From Gemmataceae bacterium (GTDB taxonomy: Bacteria; Planctomycetota; Planctomycetia; Gemmatales; Gemmataceae): DNA of 59,238 bases. The stretch lies in NCBI GenBank assembly GCA_026419115.1, contig JAOAAA010000001.1:46365-105602 (forward strand), in the 5' to 3' direction. The translations under genes and the position numbers were made by a program. The notes under the pieces were generated by a model, which made no database searches, had not been told where the DNA came from, and saw nothing but the letters and a program-made list of their open reading frames with translations. This document shows, piece by piece, positions 16,874 through 27,052 of this stretch (the first letter of the stretch is position 1; every line of letters begins with the position of its first letter).

Positions 16874-19800
16874 ATGTCTCTTCCTAAATCCTCACCCGAT
16901 CCGAATACCTCGGTTGATCCAAACCGCACTCTCGATCAACCGACATTACCCAGCCAATCCAAGTTAATCGATATTTCTCAGCCGATACCACCGAGCCAAA
17001 CCCAGATGCTCGATATTTCTCAGCCGATACCACCGAGCCAAACCCAGATGCTCGATATTTCTAAGCCGGAACACCGGACTGCTGTCACTCAGACCAATTT
17101 ACCGAAACCGCCTCCCGAGATTCCCACCATTCCCGGTTACCGCATCACCGCCGAGATCGCTCGGGGGGGAATGGGCTGCGTTTATGCCGGTTTCGATCTC
17201 TCACTCGATCGCGAAGTAGCCATTAAAACTTTGCTCCCGAATGCCAATGCCGAGCGGTTCGTGACCGAAGCCAAGATCACCGCTCGCTTGCCGCACCCCA
17301 ACATTCCGCCCGTTCATGCCTTGGGAAGTGTCGAGGGCACACCGTGGCTGGCGATGAAACTAGTGCATGGGCGGACTTTGGCCGAATTACTCAAACAACG
17401 CCATCATCCTAAAGACGATCTCCCTCGTTTTCTGCTTATCTTCGAGCAGATCGCTCAAGCGGTTGGCTTTGCTCATAGTCGTGGCATCATCCACCGCGAC
17501 CTCAAGCCGATGAACGTGATGGTCGGCGAATTCGGTGAAGTCCAAGTGATGGACTGGGGGCTGGCGAAAGAACTTCCGAGCCGCGACCGCCAAGAAACGG
17601 AATCTCCCTCACCCCTTCCCCCCTCTCCCGCTGGGAGAGGGGAAGTGGGGATTCACGCCCTCAGAAACAACGTTGATGTGAACCCCTCTCCCGCTGGGAG
17701 AGGGGAAGGGGGTGAGGGAGCCGAGCACACCGCAGCAGGAACGGTCATGGGGACGCCGGGTTACATGGCTCCGGAACAGGCGCGGGGGCAAATCGTTGAT
17801 GCTCGTGCTGATGTGTTTGCCTTGGGTTCGGTGCTGGCGGCGATTCTGACGGGTCGGCCGGCATTCGTGGGGGATACCGTACGCGAAACGATCGCGAAGG
17901 CAGCTCAGGCGGACCTCGCCGAAGTTCGGGAGCGATTGGCCTACTGCGGGGCGGATGCCGAGTTGCTTGCGGTGGCGTTCCGTTGCTTGTCCGCGAATCC
18001 CGAGGAACGATATGCCGATGGCCGCGAAGTGGCCTCAGCGATTGCGGCGTACCGAGCCGATGTCGAAGCACGCTTACGGCAAGCCGAGACGGAAAAGGCT
18101 CAGTCCGAGACGCGAGCGGTGGAGCAAGCCAAGCGTCGGCGTGTGGTGCAGTGGGCGGCTGGGGGGATCGCCGTGGTTCTGTTGGCCGGCTTGGGGATCA
18201 GCTTATGGCAGATGAAACGTGCCAACGCCGAACGCGACGCCAAAGAAATCGCTCGGCAGGCTGAAGCCGAGGCCGCCGAAAATGAACGACTCGCGAATCA
18301 GAAGGAGCAAGCTGCCCGAGTGGCTGCGGAAAAGCGGTTGAAACAAGTTGGACAGGGTGTCGAGTTAATCGCAAAAATTTTAAGAGAAATCAACCCAAAC
18401 AGCGAAGATCCAAGTCAACCGGCTTTGTACGATCGACTCCGAATTCGTGCCTTGGAAGCGGCTCGCAGCCTCGATGAAGATGCAGTCGCCGATTCATCAG
18501 CCACCGCGAGGTTACGAGTTATCCTTGGGCAAACTTTGCTATCATTGGGAGAAACGAGTGCTGCCATCGAGCAACTCGAAAAAGCCGAACAAGCTCGCAT
18601 CACCTTGGCTAACGACACAAATGATGAATTCATGGCTGTTGGGGCGCTCAATGCTGCTGAGCAACTTGGCCGAGCTTACGCCATAGCGGGTCGATATCCC
18701 GAGGCGATTGCACGCTTGACCTTGGTCGTCGAGGCAAAACGCAAATCGCTTGGCCCAGATGATCCGCTCACACACAAAGCCATGACGGAACTGGGCCATG
18801 CTGCATTAGCCAACGGAATGACCAAGGATGCCGTGACTCTCTTCGAGCATGTCTACCAATCCAAGCTAGGAACCAAAGAAACGGATTCTGTGAATCTTTC
18901 GATGGCGGCGATCAACCTTGCCTCTGCGAGACTTATCGCGGGCGATGTCACAAACACGACGCAGCTGCTCGAAGAGTCACGACAAAAGTTCGAAGCGAAA
19001 CTTGGTTCCGAACATGTGCAAACGCTGCAAATCCTCATGGGGCTAGGTCGATGCTATCATCGAGAACGCCGGTTTGCGGAAGCAATCGCTCTGTTTGAAA
19101 AAGTCCTCGAGGTACGCAAGGCAAAACTCGGTGAGGATCACCCTGAGACATTGATGACCATGGCGGACTTGGCGCAAAGTTATGATTCGGCGGGACGAAA
19201 GAAGGAGGCCGTCGAACTTGGGGAACAAGTCGTCGCTCGGCGAACGGTGAAACTTGGCTCGGAACATGTTGATACCCTTAATTCAAAAAGCAATTTAGCA
19301 ACGACCTATCAACGGCTGGGAAGATACGCGGATTCAGCAAAGCTTGATGAGGAGGTGCTGGCTGTTCGCCAAAAGAAACTGGGGGCAAATCATCCGGATA
19401 CCCTCTTGTCCATCAACAATCTAGCCACAGCCTTGAGTCAGTTAAAACGGTATGAAGAGTCAATTAGACTTTACGAGGAAGCGTACCCACGCATGGTGAA
19501 GGAAATGGGGGCGGATCATCCCCATGCTATGCAAATGCTGCACAACTTGGCAGACCTTCAACTTGAAGCAGGCCAACTCGAGCAGGCCATCGTGACTTTG
19601 GAGAAGGTACGAGAAGCTCGAATTGGCAAATTGGGTATTGATTCCCTTGATACCGCTCACACGAGCTTCAGTCTCGCCAAAGCACTCCATCAGAAGAAAA
19701 AATATCTTCAGGCGGTGGAACTTGCAGAGCAGGTCTATGAAGTCAGAAGAAAAACATTGGGCGACACTCACGGGAGTACGCTCACAGCACTCGCCAAGAT

Positions 19801-21025
19801 TGCTTCGATTCGATTCGACATGGGAGATTCAGCTCAAGCCGTGAAATTGTACGAACAAGTGCGATTGGCATTAGATAAGACCAAACCGACTGATCCAACA
19901 CTCTTCACCGTAATCCACAACTTGGGGGTAGGCTATTACGAATTAGGTAAGATCGCGAGATCTGTCGAGTTGCTCGAAAAAGCTGTGGAGCTGCGACGCC
20001 AAGCCTATGGAGCTGAGCATCCTGACACACTGGATAGCGTCTGTGCCTTGGGGGCGGTCTATCGGGCAGCGAACTTGCCGCAAAAATCTGTTGATCTACT
20101 CGAACCCGCACTCAGTCAGCTTCGCAAATCACTCGGCGAGGATCATCCCTCGACTCTGACTGCGGCGAATAATCTGGCGGGTGCCTACCGTAACCTAGGT
20201 AAACTTCCACAGGCACTAGAACTTTTTCAATCCGTTTATGAACGTCGAGCAAAAATCCTTAGCCCCGAGAATCATCAAACTTTGATCACGCTCAACAATC
20301 TGGCCCTGACCTACCAAGAATCTGGGAAACTCAAAGAAGCGATCGAGGCATTCGAGAAGTGCCGTAAAGGTCTTATCAAATCGTTGCCTGCGGATCACAA
20401 CGAGGTTCTGAATACTTCAGTGAATTTGGCCATTGCGCTCAAGAAATCTGGCAAACCAACGGAAGCTCTTCGCTTATTAGAAGAGATTGCTTTGCTTGTG
20501 GAGAAACGGCGATATACACCCCCAAGCACAACGACCATAATTGGCACTCTCATCAAAACGGCCGAGGAACAAGAACAATATGCTCGAGCAGAAGTATGGC
20601 GCAAAAAGTGGATTACTTACGGAAAATCATTGCCTGATGCCAACCCGTCGGCGCTGGCGATCGAGTTGTTCAACTTGGCGGAGTGTCAAGGCAATCAAGA
20701 TAAATGGAGCGAGGCCGAAACCACTTATCGCGAGGCCGCGGAACTCGTGGTTCGGATCGACCCTGATTTATGGACAAACTGGCTCATCAAGGCTCGCATT
20801 GGTGAAACCCTGTTGGAACAAAAGAAGTATACCGATGCGGAAAAACTTCTACTCGAGGGATATGAAGGGTTGAAAAAACGTGAAGCCAAGATTCCCAAGT
20901 CGCAGGATCATCATCTGCCAGAAACCGCCAAGGCCCTGATCAAACTTTACAAAGCCATGGAGAAGCCAGATGAAGTCAAAAAGTGGATCGAAATTCGCAA
21001 TAAATATCCTTTTAAAACATTCTAG
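16874..21025 (+). CDS. Hanks-type Ser/Thr kinase with transmembrane segment and kinesin-light-chain-type TPRs
   Basis: A 1383-residue receptor-like kinase. Residues 1-85 are Pro/Ser/Thr-rich with a 14-residue repeat ([14 protein letters not shown]) present twice plus a part copy. The kinase domain (~88-395) has the glycine loop [13 protein letters not shown]118 in [12 protein letters not shown] near 206, DWG in place of DFG near 226, and APEQ near 299. The DWG-to-APE distance is about 75 residues because a translated REP palindrome (residues ~245-282) sits in the activation segment. A coiled region and one membrane helix (~427-447) follow, then about 900 residues of TPR_10/TPR_12-like 42-residue repeats (typical phrase [17 protein letters not shown]). 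Signals and substrates are unknown; the TPR region is probably on the opposite membrane face from the kinase. Confidence 0.9.
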   Translation: MSLPKSSPDPNTSVDPNRTLDQPTLPSQSKLIDISQPIPPSQTQMLDISQPIPPSQTQMLDISKPEHRTAVTQTNLPKPPPEIPTIPGYRITAEIARGGMGCVYAGFDLSLDREVAIKTLLPNANAERFVTEAKITARLPHPNIPPVHALGSVEGTPWLAMKLVHGRTLAELLKQRHHPKDDLPRFLLIFEQIAQAVGFAHSRGIIHRDLKPMNVMVGEFGEVQVMDWGLAKELPSRDRQETESPSPLPPSPAGRGEVGIHALRNNVDVNPSPAGRGEGGEGAEHTAAGTVMGTPGYMAPEQARGQIVDARADVFALGSVLAAILTGRPAFVGDTVRETIAKAAQADLAEVRERLAYCGADAELLAVAFRCLSANPEERYADGREVASAIAAYRADVEARLRQAETEKAQSETRAVEQAKRRRVVQWAAGGIAVVLLAGLGISLWQMKRANAERDAKEIARQAEAEAAENERLANQKEQAARVAAEKRLKQVGQGVELIAKILREINPNSEDPSQPALYDRLRIRALEAARSLDEDAVADSSATARLRVILGQTLLSLGETSAAIEQLEKAEQARITLANDTNDEFMAVGALNAAEQLGRAYAIAGRYPEAIARLTLVVEAKRKSLGPDDPLTHKAMTELGHAALANGMTKDAVTLFEHVYQSKLGTKETDSVNLSMAAINLASARLIAGDVTNTTQLLEESRQKFEAKLGSEHVQTLQILMGLGRCYHRERRFAEAIALFEKVLEVRKAKLGEDHPETLMTMADLAQSYDSAGRKKEAVELGEQVVARRTVKLGSEHVDTLNSKSNLATTYQRLGRYADSAKLDEEVLAVRQKKLGANHPDTLLSINNLATALSQLKRYEESIRLYEEAYPRMVKEMGADHPHAMQMLHNLADLQLEAGQLEQAIVTLEKVREARIGKLGIDSLDTAHTSFSLAKALHQKKKYLQAVELAEQVYEVRRKTLGDTHGSTLTALAKIASIRFDMGDSAQAVKLYEQVRLALDKTKPTDPTLFTVIHNLGVGYYELGKIARSVELLEKAVELRRQAYGAEHPDTLDSVCALGAVYRAANLPQKSVDLLEPALSQLRKSLGEDHPSTLTAANNLAGAYRNLGKLPQALELFQSVYERRAKILSPENHQTLITLNNLALTYQESGKLKEAIEAFEKCRKGLIKSLPADHNEVLNTSVNLAIALKKSGKPTEALRLLEEIALLVEKRRYTPPSTTTIIGTLIKTAEEQEQYARAEVWRKKWITYGKSLPDANPSALAIELFNLAECQGNQDKWSEAETTYREAAELVVRIDPDLWTNWLIKARIGETLLEQKKYTDAEKLLLEGYEGLKKREAKIPKSQDHHLPETAKALIKLYKAMEKPDEVKKWIEIRNKYPFKTF
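16968..17062 (+). repeat. In-frame 42-bp tandem repeat in kinase N-terminus
   Basis: Two identical 42-bp units (16968-17009 and 17010-17051) and the first ~11 bases of a third. Each encodes 14 residues of the Pro/Ser/Gln-rich leader. Perfect identity at the DNA level means recent duplication. Confidence 0.9.
17606..17718. repeat. REP-like palindromic element inside the kinase coding sequence
   Basis: A 113-bp element bounded by inverted repeats: the left arm starts CCCTCACCCCTTCCCCCC and the right arm ends GGGGAAGGGGGTGAGGG. Each arm also holds its own small hairpin, CTCTCCC-GCT-GGGAGAG. This is the common intergenic REP-type sequence of many bacteria, here read as [13 protein letters not shown] and [13 protein letters not shown] between the DWG and APE motifs. 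Confidence 0.85.
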
Positions 21026-21133
21026 CGAAATTGAGAACGATTCCTTCAGGGTGAGTTGCTTTGAGTTTCCTTTTCTTCGTTCTCGAAAGCGATATAATTC
21101 CTTTTTCGATAGTGAACAAGGATTTTCATTCAA

Positions 21134-22330
21134 ATGACCTTTTCCGTGAATCAAGGTTCGACTTGGTCCTCACTACAGGGGCTGGTAGTTCTTGGTTCCA
21201 CGGGATCGATCGGTACCAATACGCTGGATGTGGTCCGTAACCTTAAGGATCGATTTCAGGTCGTTGGTTTGTCGGCCGGTTCCAAATGGGAAATGCTGTT
21301 TGCTCAAGCGGTGGAATTTCAACCTCAATGGGTTCATTTGGCAGACCCGAAGGCGTTGGAACAGGCGGACCTTTCGCTTCTCCCCGCAGGGGTCGAATTG
21401 GTGCGAAACCTTGATGAATTACACCGCCGGATTCAAGCTCCCGAAGTGAATATCGTTTTGGCGGCTATCGTCGGGGCGGCGGGGCTAGAAACCACATGGA
21501 CCGCTCTCGAAGCGGGTAAAAAAATCGCGCTGGCTAACAAAGAAACGTTGGTGGTGGGGGGGCCTTTGGTTATGCGGCTAGCCCAAAGCCGTGGCGGGCA
21601 AATTCTACCGGTCGATAGTGAACATAGTGCGGTTTTCCAAGCGATTCAAAATCATCGCAGTGCGGTCGAAAAGGTGGTGTTGACGGGGAGCGGGGGGCCT
21701 TTTCGGGGACGCACCCGCGAGCAGCTTCAACAAGTGACGGTCGAACAAGCCTTGAATCATCCGACTTGGAAAATGGGGCCGAAAATCACGGTCGATTCTG
21801 CCACTTTGATGAACAAGGCCTTAGAAGTGATCGAGGCCCGTTGGTTGTTCGGGTTGGAACCAAAGCAAATTGATGTGGTGATTCATCCCGAATCGTTGGT
21901 GCATTCGTTCGTAGAATTTGTGGATGGCTCGATTTTGGCGCAAATTTCGCCCCCCGATATGCGATTACCTATCCAGTATGCGTTGACATATCCGGAACGA
22001 TTAGCGGGACCTGCCCGAAAATTGGCTTGGTCGCAGCTGGGGGATTTTCATTTTGTTCGACCCGATGCGGAAACCTTTCCGGCCTTGAGATTAGGCTTCG
22101 AGGTGGCCCAACACGGGGGAACTTCTGGTGCGGTCCTCAATGCCGCGAACGAAAAAGCCGTAGAATTATTCCTGAATGGAGAATTGCCATTCTTGGCAAT
22201 CGCAGAAGTGTGTCAAAAAGTATTGGCCCATCACAACTACAACCCCAATCCGGGATTGGCCGAGTTGTGGCAACAGGATCGTTGGGCACGTGAGGAGGTT
22301 TTGCGTTGGACCCGAATGAACAAAAAGTAA
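21134..22330 (+). CDS. dxr: 1-deoxy-D-xylulose 5-phosphate reductoisomerase
   Basis: A 398-residue Dxr, the second enzyme of the non-mevalonate isoprenoid pathway: it rearranges and reduces DXP to MEP with NADPH. The N-terminal nucleotide loop is GSTGSIGTNTLDVV; LANKETLVVGG, PVDSEHSAVFQ, LTGSGGPFRGR, KITVDSATLMNKALEVIEA and HPESLVHSFVEFVDGS are the metal- and substrate-binding motifs. The length is normal. A TATAAT lies at 21093-21098. The 3' end carries the ribosome site and first 25 nt of the downstream protease gene, so the two are translationally coupled. Confidence 0.97.
   Translation: MTFSVNQGSTWSSLQGLVVLGSTGSIGTNTLDVVRNLKDRFQVVGLSAGSKWEMLFAQAVEFQPQWVHLADPKALEQADLSLLPAGVELVRNLDELHRRIQAPEVNIVLAAIVGAAGLETTWTALEAGKKIALANKETLVVGGPLVMRLAQSRGGQILPVDSEHSAVFQAIQNHRSAVEKVVLTGSGGPFRGRTREQLQQVTVEQALNHPTWKMGPKITVDSATLMNKALEVIEARWLFGLEPKQIDVVIHPESLVHSFVEFVDGSILAQISPPDMRLPIQYALTYPERLAGPARKLAWSQLGDFHFVRPDAETFPALRLGFEVAQHGGTSGAVLNAANEKAVELFLNGELPFLAIAEVCQKVLAHHNYNPNPGLAELWQQDRWAREEVLRWTRMNKK
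22293..22308 (+). promoter_or_regulatory. Ribosome binding site fixing a TTG start inside dxr
   Basis: AGGAGG at 22293-22298 lies 7 nt before TTG at 22306. The next in-frame ATG is more than 110 codons later and past the active site, so TTG must be the start. Confidence 0.8.
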
Positions 22331-24633
22331 CTCAGAATCATACCGAAACGAAAGCGGACGCCCCGAAAACGGAAGACCCCAAATCGTTTAAGGATTGGCT
22401 GATCTCGAATCGCAACCCCATCATTGCCCTTCTTTTGGCGATTGGTTTCATTATCTATCGCAAACTGGACCCACTCGATATTGCTAAGGTGGTCTTCGGT
22501 CTGGGGTTGGTCGTTTTCATTCATGAACTGGGACACTTCTTGGCCGCCAAGTGGTGTGATGTTCACGTCAAAACCTTCTCAATCGGGTTTGGGAAACCTT
22601 TACCGTTGCCGTTTTGCAAGTTCAAATATGGAGAAACCACATACAAAATCGGCTGGATTCCCTTGGGGGGGTTTGTCCATATGGTCGGCGAAAATGAGGG
22701 AGAGAATGAAGATGACGACGAAGATGATCCTCGTTCGCTGACCAAGAAGACGGTTTGGCAACGGATGTTGATCATTTCGGCCGGCGTCATCATGAACCTG
22801 ATTCTTGGTTCGATCTGTTTTATCGTGGCCTATTCGCATGGGGTCGAAGAAATGCCCGCGATCGTGGGAGGCTCGTCACCCGGAGGGGCAGCTTGGGAAG
22901 CAGGCCTTCCTAGCGATATTCGCATTGTCGAAATTGATGGTGTGAAGGACCCCTCTTTCGATGATATTAAGCCCCGCGTGATTAGCGCTGCCAAAGATAC
23001 GGCTATCCCGTTCAAGTACATCGATCGGAATGGCACCGTGAGCGAAATGAATATTGTCCCCAAACGCGATGAAGGAATGCTTTATCCGCTAGTGGGGATT
23101 GGGCCGGTCAATCAACTAACCTTGGAAAAGAAAGGTAAAAATATCCCCATTCGTCCGTTCCGTCCGAATTCCCCCGCTGCCGAAGCTAAGGCCACGGATG
23201 GAAAAGGTTTTCAACCGCTGGATCGAATCATTGCATGTACGGACCCGAATAAAAACCACGAAGTGACCGAATTACCGCCTGATCCGTGGGACCCACAAAG
23301 TGGGAAACTCGATTATGTGGCGTTTCTCGATCGCATTTGGGCTTTACGGGGCCAACCGCTGACCGTTCGCGTGCAAAGCACCGATGGCAGCACACGAGAA
23401 ATGACCCTGAAACCAGCGTATCATTCGGTCATTCCGGGGCTACATTTGCGAATGGGCAAAATCATGTCGATCCGCAAGGGTTCCTCAGCCGAATCGGCCA
23501 AGCCGCTTGAGGAGGGCAAACCGATTGGGCTTCAGACGGCCAAAAAAGAGGAACCCGACAGTGGGGATCAAATTGTGGCCGCAGAAGTCACCATGAAAGA
23601 TGGCAAAAAAATGCGTTGGACTACCCAGCTAGGCAAAGAGAAAGATTCGGTCCAAGAAGAGCGTTTGGACCCGTTCCGCTTACCTTTTGATCTCGATAAT
23701 TGGGCGCGGGAAGTGACCGATCGTACCGTGATTTTGAGCATCCTGCGACAAGGAGGATTGACCCCTTCCGTCGTGAAATATCAACTCGAATACGATCCTA
23801 AATGGCCTCAAAATCGCGAGACTACCTATCCCTACATGCCGATTAGTGGCTTGGGTATCGCTTATTCCATTCAAGCGATTGTGGACGATGTGGATGCCAG
23901 TTCCGTTGCCGAAAAGGCAGGCTTTCAAAAGGATGATATTCTGACTTCCGTCGTTTATACCGACTACGATTTGAATGATAATCCGAAGGAAAGCCCCCCC
24001 CGAAAATTTGAGGAATCACGCGGAACCTTGTTGTATTCATTGCTTCAAGATACACCCATTAAAGATTATACCTTTACGGTGAAACGATTCGATAAATCGA
24101 AAAACGAAACGGTTGAACTGCCCATCAAGGTCAGTGCTGTGCCAGCCGATGGCATCCAAAGCAACGTCCGAGTTTGGCCGTCCCATGATCTGGGTTTCCA
24201 TTTCAAAAGTGATACCCGATTGCACAAAGCCGAGGGGATTCTCGATGCTCTCGGTCTGGGGATTCACCGGACCAAGCGGATGATTATCATGATTTACCAG
24301 ACGTTGTACGCGACCTTGTTCCGACAAATCTCGGTCAAAACCATCAGCGGTCCTTTGACAATTGCCAACGTCTCGTACAAGATCGCCGGAGAGGATATTT
24401 GGGCCTTTTTGATCTTCATCGGTCTGATTAACGTGAACCTAGCCGTGGTTAACTTCTTACCGATTCCCGTACTGGACGGCGGACATATGGTCTTTTTGAT
24501 TTACGAAAAGATTTTCGGAGTTCCCCCGCCGAATCGGGTGGTAGTCATTGCTAGCATTATCGGCCTAGTGATGATTATTAGCCTGATGCTTTTCTCGGTG
24601 AGTATGGACATTTGGAATATGTGGATTAAATAG
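22306..24633 (+). CDS. rseP: Site-2-type membrane metalloprotease, RseP family
   Basis: A 775-residue M50 protease. A charged N-terminus is followed by a membrane helix (~38-51) and the zinc site HELGH at 73-77 inside a second helix; the third ligand is in LPIPVLDGGH near residue 725. PDZ-like regions lie between (e.g. around residues 190-260, 375-440 and 510-580). RseP-type enzymes cut transmembrane anti-sigma factors or signal peptides within the bilayer. It is about 300 residues longer than the E. coli enzyme, the extra length being in the periplasmic PDZ part. Start TTG at 22306, overlapping dxr by 25 nt. The dxr-rseP order matches the conserved dxr-(cdsA)-rseP cluster of bacteria. Confidence 0.9.
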   Translation: MDPNEQKVTQNHTETKADAPKTEDPKSFKDWLISNRNPIIALLLAIGFIIYRKLDPLDIAKVVFGLGLVVFIHELGHFLAAKWCDVHVKTFSIGFGKPLPLPFCKFKYGETTYKIGWIPLGGFVHMVGENEGENEDDDEDDPRSLTKKTVWQRMLIISAGVIMNLILGSICFIVAYSHGVEEMPAIVGGSSPGGAAWEAGLPSDIRIVEIDGVKDPSFDDIKPRVISAAKDTAIPFKYIDRNGTVSEMNIVPKRDEGMLYPLVGIGPVNQLTLEKKGKNIPIRPFRPNSPAAEAKATDGKGFQPLDRIIACTDPNKNHEVTELPPDPWDPQSGKLDYVAFLDRIWALRGQPLTVRVQSTDGSTREMTLKPAYHSVIPGLHLRMGKIMSIRKGSSAESAKPLEEGKPIGLQTAKKEEPDSGDQIVAAEVTMKDGKKMRWTTQLGKEKDSVQEERLDPFRLPFDLDNWAREVTDRTVILSILRQGGLTPSVVKYQLEYDPKWPQNRETTYPYMPISGLGIAYSIQAIVDDVDASSVAEKAGFQKDDILTSVVYTDYDLNDNPKESPPRKFEESRGTLLYSLLQDTPIKDYTFTVKRFDKSKNETVELPIKVSAVPADGIQSNVRVWPSHDLGFHFKSDTRLHKAEGILDALGLGIHRTKRMIIMIYQTLYATLFRQISVKTISGPLTIANVSYKIAGEDIWAFLIFIGLINVNLAVVNFLPIPVLDGGHMVFLIYEKIFGVPPPNRVVVIASIIGLVMIISLMLFSVSMDIWNMWIK

Positions 24634-24696
24634 AGGGTAGGCGAATTCGTCAGAATTCTGTCTTTCCTTGTTATCCCTGACCCCCTCGATAAGACT

Positions 24697-26100
24697 ATGA
24701 ACCCTCTCCTCTCTCGTCGCTCGGTATTAGGAACTGGTCTCGCATTGGGGCTTGGTGCCGGCGATCTTTTCGCTCAGAAGCTACCCGCTGTGGCGGTGGC
24801 CCCTTTTGAGGTCGAATTGACCCCACCAGAGAAGACCCCTTCTTGTCGGGTGCCCGAACTGATCATCAAGTTCGAGCATCCCTTGATGGCAAAAGGAGTT
24901 CTTTTCCAAGAGAACAACAAGAAGGAAAAGTATGTGATCGTGGCCATCGATTGGCTGGGAGTATGCAACAGTTCGTATGCGAAGATGCAAACGGAGGTAG
25001 CCCAAGCAATTGGTACCAAGGCCGAGAATGTGGCCATTCAATTTGTGCATCAACACACTGCACCTATGTTCGATCGGGATGCCCAAAATCTGCTCGATCA
25101 AGTTAAAGCCAACGTCAGAATGTCGAATGACGAGTATCTGGATAAGGCCGCAGGGATTCTTGCCAAAACGGTGGCGGCAGCAGCGGAGAAGTTGGTTCCG
25201 TTGACTCACTACGGAACTTCGTGGGCCGTGGCCGATCGTTTAGCTTCTTCACGGCGGATTCTGCTGCCCGATGGCCGCCTTTTCTCCCGAATGAGTTCCA
25301 CAAAGAATAATCCCGAAGCCCGCAAAATGCCCGAGGGAAAAATTGATCCCTTTGTGCGAACCGTTAGTTTGTGGAGCCACGAAAACCCAGTGGCCTATTT
25401 GCATTATTACGCTTCGCACCCCATGAGCTACTATGGGGATGGCCGCGCGAGTTACGATGTGCCAGGCCTCGCGCGAACCCAATTAGAAAAGGACACCAAG
25501 GTTCCACAAATTTACTTCACCGGCTGTGGTGCGGATGTGGCCTTTGGCAAATACAACGATGGCCTACCGGAACGTCGAGCAGAATTGGCCGATCGGCTTT
25601 ACGATGCTCTCAAACGATCGATCGATAGTAAACCTACATTGACACCCGTTTCGGAATTGTCTTGGGCCACGATCGAGCTGCCTTTCTCTCGTCGAGAGGA
25701 TGCCGAATTTAGTGAACAAACCCATCGGAAACGGATTGCCGACGAAAAGCTCAACGGCACCTTGCGGGCCAAATCGGCAATGCTGTTGGCTTATCACGAA
25801 CGTCTCAAGCAAGGTCAGCAGCCCTTCTTAGCCAGTGTGCTGGCCTTAGGACAAGCACGTTTGTTCAATCTCCCCAGTGAAATTTTTGTGGAATACCAGC
25901 TCTACTTGCAGTCCCAATTTCCTTCGGAATTTGTCGCAGTGGCTGCCTATGGAGATTGTGCCGTGTGGTATGTTCCGGACGATCCCGCTTACATGGCCAA
26001 GGGAGGCTACGAACAAACGTGGGCCTTTTCCCAACCATGTGAAGCGAAACTCAAAGCCGCGTTGAAGAAGTTGGGAGAAAAGGTCGCTGTCAAATCTTGA
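24697..26100 (+). CDS. Exported neutral ceramidase-like (N-terminal domain) protein
   Basis: A 467-residue protein with a Tat-like signal (MNPLLSRRSVLGTGLALGLG). The rest resembles the N-terminal domain of neutral/alkaline non-lysosomal ceramidase: an opening with VELTPPEKTP, then IQFVHQHTAPMFDRD with a likely metal-binding histidine pair, HYYASHPMSYYGDG and FTGCGADVAFGKYND. These proteins are abundant in planctomycetes, where the substrate is unproven. It lies 63 nt after rseP on the same strand but looks functionally separate. Confidence 0.75.
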   Translation: MNPLLSRRSVLGTGLALGLGAGDLFAQKLPAVAVAPFEVELTPPEKTPSCRVPELIIKFEHPLMAKGVLFQENNKKEKYVIVAIDWLGVCNSSYAKMQTEVAQAIGTKAENVAIQFVHQHTAPMFDRDAQNLLDQVKANVRMSNDEYLDKAAGILAKTVAAAAEKLVPLTHYGTSWAVADRLASSRRILLPDGRLFSRMSSTKNNPEARKMPEGKIDPFVRTVSLWSHENPVAYLHYYASHPMSYYGDGRASYDVPGLARTQLEKDTKVPQIYFTGCGADVAFGKYNDGLPERRAELADRLYDALKRSIDSKPTLTPVSELSWATIELPFSRREDAEFSEQTHRKRIADEKLNGTLRAKSAMLLAYHERLKQGQQPFLASVLALGQARLFNLPSEIFVEYQLYLQSQFPSEFVAVAAYGDCAVWYVPDDPAYMAKGGYEQTWAFSQPCEAKLKAALKKLGEKVAVKS

Positions 26101-26167
26101 TCCGTTCGGAAAAGCCTCTTGAACTGAAGTTGCACAAGCCCTTACGAGCAGACTAGCTCAAGAGGGC

Positions 26168-26893
26168 TTATTTGGAAAGAGGAAGCACCCAGATATTTCG
26201 ATACTGCACGGGATGACCATGATCTTGTAGCAGAATCGGCCCCGGTTTGCTGGGATCGCCGCCAAGACCGGCAGTCGTATTATCGCTGGTCAATTTCACC
26301 TTATCATGAATCTTGACCCCGTTATGGTAAACGGTCATCGTTCCCGCTTCCACTTTTTTACCATCCTTGAAAACGGGGGCTGTGAATTCGATGTCGTAAC
26401 TTTGCCAAACGGTCGGCGCTTTACAGGCATTTTTAGCGGGTTTGGCGATCCCGTAGATGGCACCGCAATCATTCGGTCCGCTGTCGAGACCGTAGCTATC
26501 AAGCACTTGGACTTCGTATCGCCCTTGCACATAGACGCCGCTATTCCCTCGACCTTGCCCTTTACCTGAAGGCTCGTAGGGGACTCGGAATTCCACGTGC
26601 AGCTTGAAGGAACCATCGAATTTTTCTTTCGAGATGATGTCTCCCCCTTTTTCTACTTGCATGGCGCCATCGACAATCTTCCAATGGGCTTTTTCTTTCC
26701 CATCGCGCTTGGTCCAACCGTCAAGCGATTTTCCATCGAATAAAACGATCGCTCCCTTGGGAGCTTCCGTCGGTTTGACATCCTCTTTATCAGCAGGGTT
26801 CAGGAACTTGAAATCGGCAGGCAGCGGTGCATAAGGTTCCGCAGCGAGAGTGAGACCTGTCAGCAAGAACAACAGGCCGAAACTTCGTTTCAT
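26168..26893 (-). CDS. DUF1080 (3-keto-disaccharide hydrolase-type) secreted protein
   Basis: A 241-residue protein with a signal peptide (MKRSFGLLFLLTGLTLAAEP). The LamG-like jelly-roll domain of DUF1080 begins KGAIVLFDGKSLDGWTKRDG and continues FKLHVEFRVPYEPS, GNSGVYVQGRYEVQVLDSYG and HGHPVQYRNIWVLPL, all diagnostic. DUF1080 members bind or cleave carbohydrate. The ATG at 26893 starts the signal peptide; the open frame to 26947 adds only a charged extension. Convergent with the ceramidase-like gene. A broken inverted repeat (26112-26122 / 26158-26169) at the shared 3' end may help termination. Confidence 0.88.
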   Translation of the reverse strand: MKRSFGLLFLLTGLTLAAEPYAPLPADFKFLNPADKEDVKPTEAPKGAIVLFDGKSLDGWTKRDGKEKAHWKIVDGAMQVEKGGDIISKEKFDGSFKLHVEFRVPYEPSGKGQGRGNSGVYVQGRYEVQVLDSYGLDSGPNDCGAIYGIAKPAKNACKAPTVWQSYDIEFTAPVFKDGKKVEAGTMTVYHNGVKIHDKVKLTSDNTTAGLGGDPSKPGPILLQDHGHPVQYRNIWVLPLSK

Positions 26894-27052
26894 GGTGAGA
26901 GACTCCCAATTGGTTTTTCGGTCTCCGTCATTAAACAAGAAGACCAAATAAGGCCAAGAGGGAAAAATTGTCTCTATGAATTCCGTGTGAACCTCTTGCC
27001 CATAATCTAGGGAATATCGATGCTAAACACTATCTCGTTTCGGAGTATGTTT

